From positions 2,379,001-2,443,000 of the forward strand of contig OX438752.1 of NCBI GenBank assembly GCA_949316235.1: a DNA stretch of 64,000 bases, given 5' to 3'. The translations under genes and the position numbers were made by a program. Source of the stretch: Oegoconia quadripuncta. Its lineage: Eukaryota; Arthropoda; Insecta; Lepidoptera; Autostichidae. The notes beneath the pieces are model-generated. The model did not search any database and had not been told where the DNA came from. It saw nothing but the letters and a program-made list of their open reading frames with translations. Positions 20,526-29,482 of the stretch are shown in pieces (the stretch's first letter is position 1; every line of letters begins with the position of its first letter).

Positions 20526-21110
20526 TGTGTATCAATCAGATCCCACCTCCGCTCTCCTCCCACTGTAACTCCTGTAAGCCAGGATCAACAGTGGTACTCT
20601 GCACAGCGCCTACTGAAGGTAGACGGTGCCCTACGTGACTCTATTGTTACCTTGGACCCCAGACTAATTAAAGAAAGAAGTTAAGGGTGAAAAGTAGGAA
20701 AGAAAGAAAGTCCCACCTCCCCCCCAGCAAATGTGAGGGTAGCTAATGTGACGCAAAAAGCCAAACCGGCTAACCGTACGGGGGAGAGAGTCAAGTGTAT
20801 CAATCAGTCAATCAAATGTTTTAAAATTAATGATTGTTGCATTTATTCCATCAGTGTGCCACAAGACGGGCCAAATTTCTTAATTAGGGTACCGGGTTAC
20901 CCTATAGATTTCGATAGTCTGTCAGGGAGTGAGACTTTTAGTATGAAAATGTTAAGAAAGGCCGTATTTACAAGCTTTTATTTACTTTCACCTGTCCCGT
21001 TGTCTAATCAAATCTTGCAACTTAAATTTGATCCACTTCCCGGTTTCCGATTGAGCTGAAATTTAGAATGCATGTATAAATCGGATGACAATGCAATGTT
21101 ATTGTGACAT
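20526..21110. other. Unassigned sequence
   Basis: Short frames (20436-20684 and 20733-21059) have no recognised motif. A purine-rich gaaagaaagaaag run lies at about 20695. Confidence 0.45.
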
Positions 21111-21690
21111 AGAGCTGATCTGATGATGGAGCTGGAAGGTGGCCATAGGAACTCCGTAATTAAATGATGCAACCCTATCGAGTTTGAGCTCATTAGATTC
21201 GTCTTGACAAATACTTTGATACTATATGGTAACCAGGGTCTGATGATGGAACCGGAAGGTGGCCATAGGAACTCCGTAATTAAACGATGCAACCCTATCG
21301 AGTTTGAGCTCATTGGATTAGTCTTGACGAGTACTTTGATACTATATGGTAACCAGGGTCTGATGTTGGAGTTGGAAGGTGGCCATAGGAACTCCGTAAT
21401 TAAACGACGCAACCCCATCGAGTTTGGGCTCATTGGATTAGTCTTGACGAGTACTTTGATACTATATGGTAACCAGGGTGTGATGTTGGAGTTGGGAGGT
21501 GGCCATAGGAAATCCGTAATTAAACGACGCAACCCCATCGAGTTTGGGCTCATTGGATTAGTCTTGACGCGTACTTTGATACTATATGGTAACCAGGGTC
21601 TGATGTTGGAGCCGGAAGGTGGCCATAGGAACTCCGTAATTAAACGACGCAACCCCATCGAGTTTGGTCTCGTTTGATTCGTCTTGACGA
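21111..21690. repeat. 120-bp minisatellite, 4.7 units
   Basis: Units start at 21121, 21241, 21361, 21481 and 21601, exactly 120 bp apart. Each has ggtggccataggaactccgt, then gatgcaaccctatcgagttt and tactatatggtaaccagg. Because 120 is divisible by 3, a long frame stays open on both strands (157 and 216 codons); these are by-products. Variants shift along the array: ctatcg/gagctc in early units, cccatcg/gggctc in later ones. Confidence 0.95.
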
Positions 21691-22014
21691 GTCTCTTGCT
21701 TTCGTCCCATATTAATTATATATGATTGATTGGATGGATGACCCAATGCCAAGGTGAGCACGTGCCGAGGGCTGAATGGTATGAGGGTGTATAAACATGT
21801 CTTGCCGCTAACGTTTAAAAGAAATGGATAGAATGAGAAACGTTACAAATAACTAACAAGTGATTACATAATTTCAACATTATTGATATTTAAATCAGTA
21901 CATATTACATATCATGTGAACGAACTACGGACTTCATAACGGAATAACGCTGCTACGCGCTGCGAACTACGTCGTAGTAAATCTCGAATTAAAAATAGAG
22001 GTACTAAAAAGTTA
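21691..22014. other. Unassigned flank
   Basis: Nothing recognised except a small palindrome, aactacgtcgtagt, at about 21965. The last 30 bases repeat a motif found inside the adjoining fold-back arm. Confidence 0.5.
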
Positions 22015-22623
22015 AAAATAAAATTAAAGAAAAAAAAACCTTTTTAAAAACAAGCTTTTATTATTTGTTTATAAAATGAACTAAAAAGTTAAAAATAAAT
22101 TAACTCTAAAAAGAAATATAACACTTTGTAACTTGATTGTAACCTTTAACGACAAATAAGCGTCTTCGTCTAGGACAAAATAATTCCATATTGTACAAAT
22201 TTATTTAATTTTAACACTAAAACTTTTCACCATATATAATTATTCAATCTCGGCCCCCCTCTTTATCATAGTCCCCATTTATAAATGAAAGCGTGTTACA
22301 TTGTGATAGCTTGAGGAAAATGTTGTGTTGTATTAAATGTAACACGCTTTCATTTATAAATGGGGACTATGATAAAGAGGGGGGACGAGATTGAATAATT
22401 ATGTATGGTGAAAAGTTTTAGTGTTAAAATTAAATAAATTTGTACAATATGGAATTATTTTGTCCTAGACGAAGACGCTTATTTGTCGTTAAAGGTTACA
22501 ATCAAGTTACAAAGTGTTATATTTCTTTTTAGAGTTAATTTATTTTTAACTTTTTAGTTCATTTTATAAACAAATAATAAAAGCTTGTTTTTAAAAAGGT
22601 TTTTTTTTCTTTAATTTTATTTT
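22015..22623. repeat. Fold-back: 288-bp inverted arms, 33-bp loop
   Basis: The left arm 22015-22302 and right arm 22336-22623 are reverse complements with only about two mismatches and no net indel. The loop is 22303-22335. Arms are AT-rich with one C/G-run (cggcccccctc against gagggggg). There is no coding potential, no recognised transposon terminus and no clear target duplication. It could be a palindromic MITE, an inverted duplication or a hairpin-RNA locus. Confidence 0.95.
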
Positions 22624-22745
22624 ATTGTGTTAAAGAGAAAGTTGAGTTTTAACAACTGTATGAGGCCGCAGATCCAGCTGTTTTTGAAATAAAATGAAAA
22701 CTTTTTATTTTTCTACATATTTTTTTAAAATACATTGATAACTGT

Positions 22746-23164
22746 CATCTCGACGGAGTTCTGGAATTATTTTTGTTGTAAAGGTGACAAAATGGCCGCT
22801 AGAGTCGGCCATATTGGATTAATCATGACGTCATAATAAATTAATTAATATTTAGGACACTAACACCAATCATCCTAGTCCCAAACTAAGCAAAGCTAGT
22901 GTTATGGATAGTAGATAACGGATAAACATACATACATATTTATATATCCATGACTCGGCAATAAATGTTCGTATTCATCACACAAACATTTACCCCTCGC
23001 GGGATGCGAACCCGCAACCGTTGGTTTCGCTGACAGTGTCAATATCCACTACACCAACCGGTCGTCAAATTTGATACCCATCTCGACGGAGTCCTGGAAT
23101 TTTGTTGTAAAGGTGACAAAATGGCCGCTAGAGTCGGCCATATTGGATTTATCATTACGTCATA
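22746..23164. repeat. 90-bp direct repeat around a SINE
   Basis: Copies at 22746-22835 and 23079-23164 share catctcgacggagt, aaggtgacaaaatggccgct and agagtcggccatattggatt. A SINE-B lies between them. Each copy has an internal stem ggccg...cggcc. Confidence 0.9.
22843..23066 (-). mobile_element. SINE-B copy, full length
   Basis: The minus strand reads the head gacgaccggttggtgtagtg, B-box gggttcgcatcccgcga (one change), the body and a 3' end reading gtccta/aaat. It is a nearly complete copy. Confidence 0.9.
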
Positions 23165-23165
23165 T

Positions 23166-23718
23166 ATTCCATGATACTCCCGGTAATTTAAACGAATCTG
23201 ACGACAGTTTTGTCCAAATTGGCTAAGGCATTTAGGCTATTCACCCTACTTTTGGCTTCGCGAAATAGGTGACAAAATTATCACGGACTCTATACAGCCT
23301 CCTTTAAACCTAATAAAGAATTCTAACCCCATTCACGGAGCCATCGAGAAAAACAGTCTCCTTTACACAAAATAAAACGACAAATAAAGTTTATTGTCCT
23401 TTTGATATCTCTTTTGGATTTTATGGAGTCAGAGCTAGATAGAAGCATCAACCTCTGATTTTATTACTAACAAGGCGTTTCTTCAGAGTGAAGTTTGCTT
23501 GTACTGAAAGTTGTTAGAAGTTGCTCGAGGAGTTGGAACTTAAATCATTCGCTTTGAATGGTGGGAGACAATGTAGGACTTTTGTTTTCGTTCGGAAAAG
23601 GAATTGGCTATCTGTGTGCAGGTTAAGCCTTGTGTTCACTAGGGGACAAATGTCGCTGGACATGAATCAGAATCAGAAAAAATTTATTGTAGAACTGTGG
23701 TACAGAGATGATGTACTA
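23166..23718. other. Unassigned sequence
   Basis: No family was recognised. The 76-codon frame at 23521-23751 runs into the Helitron 5' end and is not supported. Confidence 0.5.
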
Positions 23719-23969
23719 TCTTCTAAATATATAAAGGAAGAAACTGACTGACTGACTGACTGACTGACTGACATATCAACGCACAGGCCAAACCGCTGGG
23801 TCTAGAGTTTCCAAATTTGGCACGTAGGTTCCTTACGAGGTCTAGGGGAGCACTAAGAAAGGATTTTTCAAAATTCACCCTTTAAGGGGGTGAAACAGGG
23901 GTGGGAAGTTTGTATGAAGAAACAGTATAACTTGGACATTTCGACTATTTGCGACTCGAAACTTCGCAA

Positions 23970-24700
23970 GAGTACTCCTAGGAACAAATAAGCTAATACG
24001 TGTTTTGAGATTTTTCGAAAAACAACCCCCTGGGTTGTGAAATGGGGGTTAAAACCGTAAAATCGATATTGGTGTCGTTATTTAGGTTTTATGGGATGTT
24101 GATTATGAAAATGACATTTATTTTCAGTTAACCCTCTAGGGTTGAGATAGGGGTGGGGGTTGCTACCAAAAAAGTCTATATTGGACAACCCCCTGGGGTG
24201 TGAAATGGGGGTTAAAACCATATAATCGATAATGGTGTCGTTATTTAGATTTTATGGGATGTTGATTAAAATATGACATTTATTTTAAGTTAACCCTCTA
24301 GGGTTGAGATAGGGGTGGGGGTTGATACCAAAAAAGTCAATATGGGTGTCATTATTTAGGTTTTCTGGGACGTTGATTACGAAAATGCCATTTGTTTTGA
24401 AGCTAAGCCCTTGGGGTTAGAGAATGAGATAAGGGTGAGTTGAGATTTTTCGAAAAACAGCCCCCTGGGGTGTGAAATGGGAGTTGAAACCATAAAATCG
24501 ATATTGGTATCGTTATTTAAGTTTTTTGGGATGTTGATTATGAAAATGACATTTATTTTAAGCCAACCCTCTAGGGGTGAGATAGGGGTGGGGGATAATA
24601 CCAAAAAAGTCTATATTGATGTCGTTATTTAGGTTTTTTGGGACGTTGATTGCGAAAATGACATTTATTTTGAAGCTAACCCCTTACGGGTTGCGATAGT
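23970..24700. repeat. Irregular internal repeats of the Helitron
   Basis: Recurring blocks carry cccctgg.gtgtgaaatggg, aatcgatattggtgtcgtta and aggggtgggggtt in the same order. There are about four repeats with indels, so spacing is uneven. Confidence 0.85.
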
Positions 24701-24770
24701 GGTAGGGGTTGAAATCACAAATTCAAATTGGTGTCGAAGTTGAAGAGTCAATGTCGAAGATTCAAATTCG

Positions 24771-24846
24771 AAATTCAAAGTCGAAGGCTCAAATTCGAAG
24801 GCTCAAAGTCGAAGGCTCAAAGTCGAAGGCTCAAAGTCGAAAACTT
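24771..24846. repeat. 15-bp tandem repeat
   Basis: Four to five units of tcgaaggctcaaagt. The unit length is a multiple of three, and the array joins the helicase remnant in frame. Confidence 0.9.
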
Positions 24847-25183
24847 TGTAACGGTACTAGGTTACAAGTCAAGGCTTTGCACCGGAACGTAGTAGAGGCC
24901 ACTATTTTAACAGGACCTGCTTAGGGAGAAACAGTGTTTGTACCGCGTATTCCATTAATACCAAATGATCTTCCCTTTGAATTCAAAAGGCTTCAGTTTC
25001 CACTAAAAATAAGTCGCAGGGGCAAACTCTCAAATTCGCCGGAGTAGACCTACGACAGGACTGTTTCTCTCACGGTCAGTTCTATGTGGCATGCTCCGGT
25101 GTAAGTTCACCTCAAAGTTTGGTTCTATTGCTACCACCTTCAAACATGGCAAAGAATGTTGTTTATAAGGAAGCACTTTAATA
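24844..25183 (+). pseudogene. Helitron helicase, C-terminal remnant
   Basis: Reading across two frames, the sequence encodes the end of a Pif1-type Helitron helicase. CNGTRLQVKALHRNVVEA is followed by a premature stop, then FVPRIPLIPNDLPFEFKRLQ, and in another frame NKSQGQTLKFAGVDLR and CFSHGQFYVACSGVSS. It ends near NVVYKEAL. The full-length protein of this family exceeds 1000 residues; here about 110 remain. At least one stop and one frame change make it inactive. It confirms the Helitron identity independently of the ends. Confidence 0.85.
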
Positions 25184-25469
25184 AATATAAACCAGAATTT
25201 TTGAGAAAGGTCAACATTTTTAATGTCTTAATTCATTTACCTGGCAAAACACCAACATGGTTCCTCATACCTGTTATCTGCCCAGGGTGTTTTCCTGTTT
25301 GAGATGAACTCTACATGATAATTTTTCTGCTGAATGTATTCCCGTGGGAAAGTAATAAAGTGTTGATTCATGTAGTCTACGCGGACGAAGTCGCGGGCAG
25401 CTGCTAGTATAGTATATACGAGTGCGAGTTTTCGAATGTTCTTTCGAAAATCATGTTTATCTATTTTTA

Positions 25470-25587
25470 CGACCGATTCGTGTAGTGGATAGTGACCCTG
25501 TCAGCGAAACCAACGGTTGCGAGTTCGAATCCCGCGAGGGCTAAATGTTTGTGTGATGAATTCAAACATTTATTCCCGAGTCATAAA
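25470..25587 (+). mobile_element. SINE-B 5' part
   Basis: Head (cgtgtagtggatagtgaccc), B-box gagttcgaatcccgcga and the first part of the body are present, then an abrupt change into the 3' end of a SINE-C in the opposite orientation. Confidence 0.88.
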
Positions 25588-25818
25588 TAAATAAATATCC
25601 GTAGACATACACACAAAGCCATCTAGTTCCCCATTAAGCAACTATATGCTTGTGTTGTTGATACCAGATGGTTGATATACTACCCAAATACATTTTTTTT
25701 TGTAAATAAATCCATATATAAATGAAAAACATCCATAACTCGGGAACACATGTCTATATCATCATACAAACATATGCCCCTAGCGGGATTTGAACCCGCA
25801 ACCAAACAGGTCGTAAAT
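25588..25818 (-). mobile_element. SINE-C copy with head deletion
   Basis: The 3' end and body are complete. Between the B-box (gcgggatttgaacccgcaac) and the head (caaacaggtcgt), the family's middle piece is deleted. Confidence 0.88.
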
Positions 25819-26040
25819 AAAAGCCTATATTACAAAATTGATGAAACAGAAAAAGCAACCTTTCATGTATTTGTTCAGTGACCTACTCTCACGTACACAG
25901 TATCAATAAATTATAGATCTACACACTCATACTAAGAAATAAATAATAAAACCGCATATCCCTACGTCTCTTTGCGGCTTGACTGATACGTACGAATAGT
26001 GTTTACAGAATACTAAAGTGTAGTAACTCAAATCGTATTA

Positions 26041-26086
26041 TCATCATCATATCAGCCGAAAGACATCCACTGCAGGACAACTTTCA
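26041..26086 (-). mobile_element. LINE 3' tail
   Basis: A (atc)n run is followed by agccgaaagacatccactgc and aggacaact, a common lepidopteran LINE terminal phrase, cut by the next SINE-A. Confidence 0.5.
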
Positions 26087-26087
26087 A

Positions 26088-26382
26088 ACGCCTCTGTGGC
26101 TCAATGTAAACAACATTGGGTTTACGATTCGATCCCCAGCGGGGTACATGTTTAAGTACTCGGTTTGGTTGGTGGTAGGGCATTATAAATGTCCGCCTGG
26201 CTAGCTACCACCATCTTATCTAAATCTGCCGCCAAACTGCAATGTTAATAGCATTATTGTGTTCCGTTGACAGAGATAGGATATCCAGTCCCTCAAATGT
26301 GTTGGGGTTTACGGGTCAGTACGCTTCCACCTTCGACCTCATCTTCACTTAACACCAGGTGTGATTGAGGCCAAGTACCAAA
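26088..26382 (+). mobile_element. SINE-A copy
   Basis: Full from the head (gcctctgtggctcaatg) to caccaggtgtgattgagg. A small deletion lies between the head and the B-box (acgattcgatccccagc). Confidence 0.9.
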
Positions 26383-26384
26383 AG

Positions 26385-26805
26385 AAAAACAATAGCCTCC
26401 CCCAATGATCTCCACAACGATCGGTCCTGCACTGCCCGCATCCAGCGGCTTTCCGCGATCTTTACCCAATCGTCGGTCCACCTCGTGGGGGGCCTCCCAC
26501 GCTGCGTCTTCCGGTGCGTGGTCGCCACTCGAGAATCTTTCCGCCCCAACGGCCATCGGTCCTACGAGTAATGTGGCTATATCAGTCACCTTCGTTCTCC
26601 TGCGGATCTCCTCATTTCTTATTCGATCCCGCAGGGAGACTCCGAGCATTGCTCTCTCCATTGCCCTTTGGGTGACCTTCAGCCTTCTTATAAGGCCCAT
26701 AGGGAGCGACCACGTTTTAGTTCCATATGTCATCACTGGCAACACACACTGATCAAAGACTTTCGTCTTGAGACATTGAAATTTAGTTAACATACCGAAC
26801 ATTCG
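26385..26805 (-). pseudogene. RTE-type LINE reverse-transcriptase end, frameshifted
   Basis: The minus strand encodes TKVFDQCVLPVMTYGTKTWS, then LKVTQRAMERAMLGVSLRDR and IRNEEIRRRTKVTDIA, the region after the RT catalytic core of a lepidopteran RTE element. After about 26550 the family sequence continues in another frame (RGRPPTRWTDDWVKIAES, then SRWMRAVQDRSLWRSLGEA). A central stretch that normally carries the WAGHIARR-type motif is missing. It is inactive. A SINE-A adjoins its 3' side. Confidence 0.8.
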
Positions 26806-27020
26806 CACTAACGATTCGACTCTTCATTCATAATGCGAACAGCCGAGGCATGGAACTTCCTTCCGGTGTCAGTCTTTCCTGAATCCTACTACCTGGGGAT
26901 CTTCACAAACTGGGTGAATAGACATCTATTGAGATCGCTTCATCTTCGACCACATCGTCACTTTCCATCGGGTGAGATTGTGGTCAAACGCGTATTCCAC
27001 TTAATCATAAAAAAATGCGT
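26797..27020 (+). pseudogene. LINE-J C-terminal fragment
   Basis: It encodes MRTAEAWNFLPVSVFPESYY, then NRHLLRSL and HFPSGEIVV, the end of a LINE reverse-transcriptase ORF, plus its 3' UTR. Copies at 182, 51241, 53737 and 60680 carry the same segment. Confidence 0.7.
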
Positions 27021-27226
27021 TTCCTTCGCGTGTTCTTCAGTGACTTTCGGTGTTATTTCTACCTCAGCTAAACCTTGCAAACGATTATAATCCTCTCCGT
27101 CCATCCAATCCATCGGGTGAGATTGTGGTCAAACGCGTATACCACTTAATCATAAAAAAATTACGTTTCCTTCACGTGTTCTTCATTGACTTTCGGTGTT
27201 ATGTCTACCTCAGCTAAACCTTACAA
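26965..27226. repeat. Tandem duplication of a LINE-J tail, 116 bp
   Basis: Segments 26965-27080 and 27110-27226 are about 93 percent alike (gggtgagattgtggtcaaac, then gtgttcttca and ctacctcagctaaacctt), separated by 29 bp. Confidence 0.9.
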
Positions 27227-27559
27227 AGCACACAAAGCCACTATATTTTAGATTTCATCTACTGGTTTTCTATTAATACACTATGTAAGTGATTTGTACA
27301 AATCATTGAACTTCGAAGCAACTAGACTAGACGTCTTGTTTAATGGAAAGGGGGATAATGACTTGTCGGATTTACTCACTGTTTTTATGCTTTACTTTTC
27401 GTATTCTTCTCATTAAGTTTAGCCATTTATAGTTGTTGGGTAATTATTGGATACTATTAACTTGGAACTGTTTTGTCTTCAGTTATTTACTGGTCTATAT
27501 TGACCTACATTTGGAGGATCTCCTATGTTTTGTTCTTCAATGTTTAAAAGTCCTACAAT
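27227..27559. other. Unassigned sequence
   Basis: Nothing recognised; short frames only. Confidence 0.5.
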
Positions 27560-27835
27560 TTTATGTAACGTACGACCTTTATCCCAAACAGAGTGGTCAG
27601 AGATATTCCAAACATTAGTGTTTGGGTGTTCCAAATATTTAATTTAACCCTTTAAAAAACATAGTCCACCTTACGAAATATAAAGAAATGCACATGTGAC
27701 ATGGTGTGAGCTCATCGCCTTTGAAACGTGCAAATCTATTGATAGTTTTTGATGGAAAGTCCCTTAGTCGCCTGTAACAACACCCACAGGAAGGGACGGG
27801 TTGGTTCTATTCTTTTTACATGCCCAAACAACACT
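27560..27835 (-). mobile_element. Repeat D copy 2, most complete
   Basis: On the minus strand it reads ccaacccgtcccttcctgtg, cgactaagggactttccatc, cgatgagctcacacc, ttcgtaaggtggactatgtt, then ggaatatctctgaccact and tttgggataaaggtcgtac. It provides the empty site for the 28-bp insertion at 2560. Confidence 0.75.
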
Positions 27836-28541
27836 TTTTTAATTTATCCATAGTTTCAATTGAGTGTAATCTCGAAACACTCGAGCGCGTCGCTTTCGCT
27901 ATTTCGTTTTCGATGACCGAAGTTAAGCCATGTCTGGTACGGTCAGTTTTTGGATGGGCGACAACTCATAGCTTTTTGACATGACAATATCTAGGTAATT
28001 ATTATCAAGTAACAATGAAAGTATAGTGCAGAGGAGTAACATAATATTTTTTTTTTTAATTAATTTCATCACATTCCTGTTACAACTTGAAGGTTCTGCA
28101 CCAAAGGAACGCACGTACATACATTGTTTTTATTTTAGTAAGTTAAGTTACTTAGTGAACCACTCACAATAAGGCGCTTAAGAAGGCAGCATACCTGGGA
28201 CTCAATATTTTAATATAAGTCTTCCATAAAAGGCAATCTGACACTGGGAAGGCGTGCCTAACATCATACATGAATCGGACAAAATATCTGCTCATGGTCA
28301 ACTGACTAATTGCATGATGGAAAGAATACAGTAAAAAAAAAAAAGTAAGTGTTTACCTTTGTTACTTTTCCTATGTATTTTATATGTTGCGTCTATGTAC
28401 CTGCTGATATTTAAAGTTATTCACCTTTTACTTTGCACTATCTACTACCTATAAAAAAAGCTTCTTCAACTGAGGTTGTCTGAAAGAAATAGCTGTCATC
28501 GATAAGACCCCATTTGTAGACTTTTATCATCTATGACGATT
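27836..28541. other. Unassigned sequence
   Basis: No gene. At 28490-28540, cgataagaccccatttgtag is a weak match to the LINE tail at 32547. Otherwise unassigned. Confidence 0.45.
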
Positions 28542-28795
28542 GACGACCGATTGGTGTAGTGGATAGTGACCCTGTCAGCGAAACCAACGGTTGCGGGTTC
28601 GAATCTCGCGACGGGTAAATGTTTGTGTGATGAATATGAACATTTATTCCTGAGATGGATGTTTATATAAATATTTATGTATATTTATCCGTTATCTAGT
28701 ATCCATAGTACAAGCTTTGCTTAGTTTGGAACTAGATGATTGGTGTAAGTGTCCGAAATGTTTATTTATTATTTATTTATTTATTTATTTATCTA
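28542..28795 (+). mobile_element. SINE-B copy, full length
   Basis: Head, B-box (gggttcgaatctcgcga), complete body and an (atttatt)n tail. It is among the best preserved copies. Confidence 0.92.
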
Positions 28796-29228
28796 TGTTA
28801 AATATTATTTGTAATTTATTTTGTGTGCAATAAAGGGCTTCATAATAGTATATACATATTTTACGCTCCTCCTTTCTTGGGCAGTCGGGTAATATTGCAA
28901 AAAATATCATAACATTTGCGCCTACATATTTCAATTTGCCCGTCCAATTACTAAAAAAATCAACAACGCTGTGATGCTGAGTCTAACAAAGCCGACATAA
29001 TTGTATGGCACGCCTGATTTATACGAAACACCCAATCTAGTTCGCAATGTAAACTCTATGCATGATTGATATATGAATGGGGGTTTGTTTTGCTTTACGG
29101 ATATGACTTATTCACGGAATAGAAAACTATGTTTTATGTGATATCCGATCGAACGTTTATAAATGTGTTATGGAGTATCCAACATGCTAGATTTATGTAC
29201 TTGTTATGGAAGGTGGTCTTGTAAATAA
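28796..29228. other. Unassigned sequence
   Basis: A short repeat, cttgggcagtcgggtaat, at 28876-28893 recurs at 31841-31858. Otherwise nothing recognised. Confidence 0.5.
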
Positions 29229-29482
29229 TCAGATCCCCAGCGGGGTACATGTTTAAGTACTCGGTTTGGTTGGTGGTAGGGCATTTTAAATGTCCGCCTG
29301 GCTAGCTACCACCATCTTATCTAAATCTGCCGCCAAGCAGCAATGTTAATAGCATTGTTGTGTTCCGGTTGTCAGAGATATGATAGCCAGTCCCCGAAAT
29401 ATGTTGGGGTTTCCGGGTCAGTACGCTTCCACCGTCGACCTCATCTTCACTTAACAGGTGTGATTGAGGTCAAGTACCAACT
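29229..29482 (+). mobile_element. SINE-A copy, truncated in the B-box
   Basis: It starts at gatccccagcggggtacatg and reaches tgattgaggtcaagtacc. There is a small deletion (acttaacaggtg). Confidence 0.9.

Larger units (their letters stand above)
23719..25407 (+). mobile_element. Helitron, 1.7 kb, defective
   Basis: It starts with TC (preceded by A at 23718) and ends with a hairpin segment, ctacgcggacgaagtcgcgg, then CTAG (25404-25407) followed by T. This is the A|T target and terminal structure expected of Helitrons. Near its 5' end is a (gact)n run and ccaaaccgctgggtctagag. The Rep domain and most of the helicase are missing; only a helicase C-terminus is left. Confidence 0.85.

Noticed and set aside
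21008..21677. Frames of 216 (minus) and 157 (plus) codons
   Set aside because: Both come from the 120-bp satellite, whose length keeps any open frame open. Opposite-strand overlap argues against a gene.
26365..26752. Plus-strand frames of 68 and 115 codons
   Set aside because: They lie antisense to the RTE remnant, whose minus-strand translation has clear family motifs.
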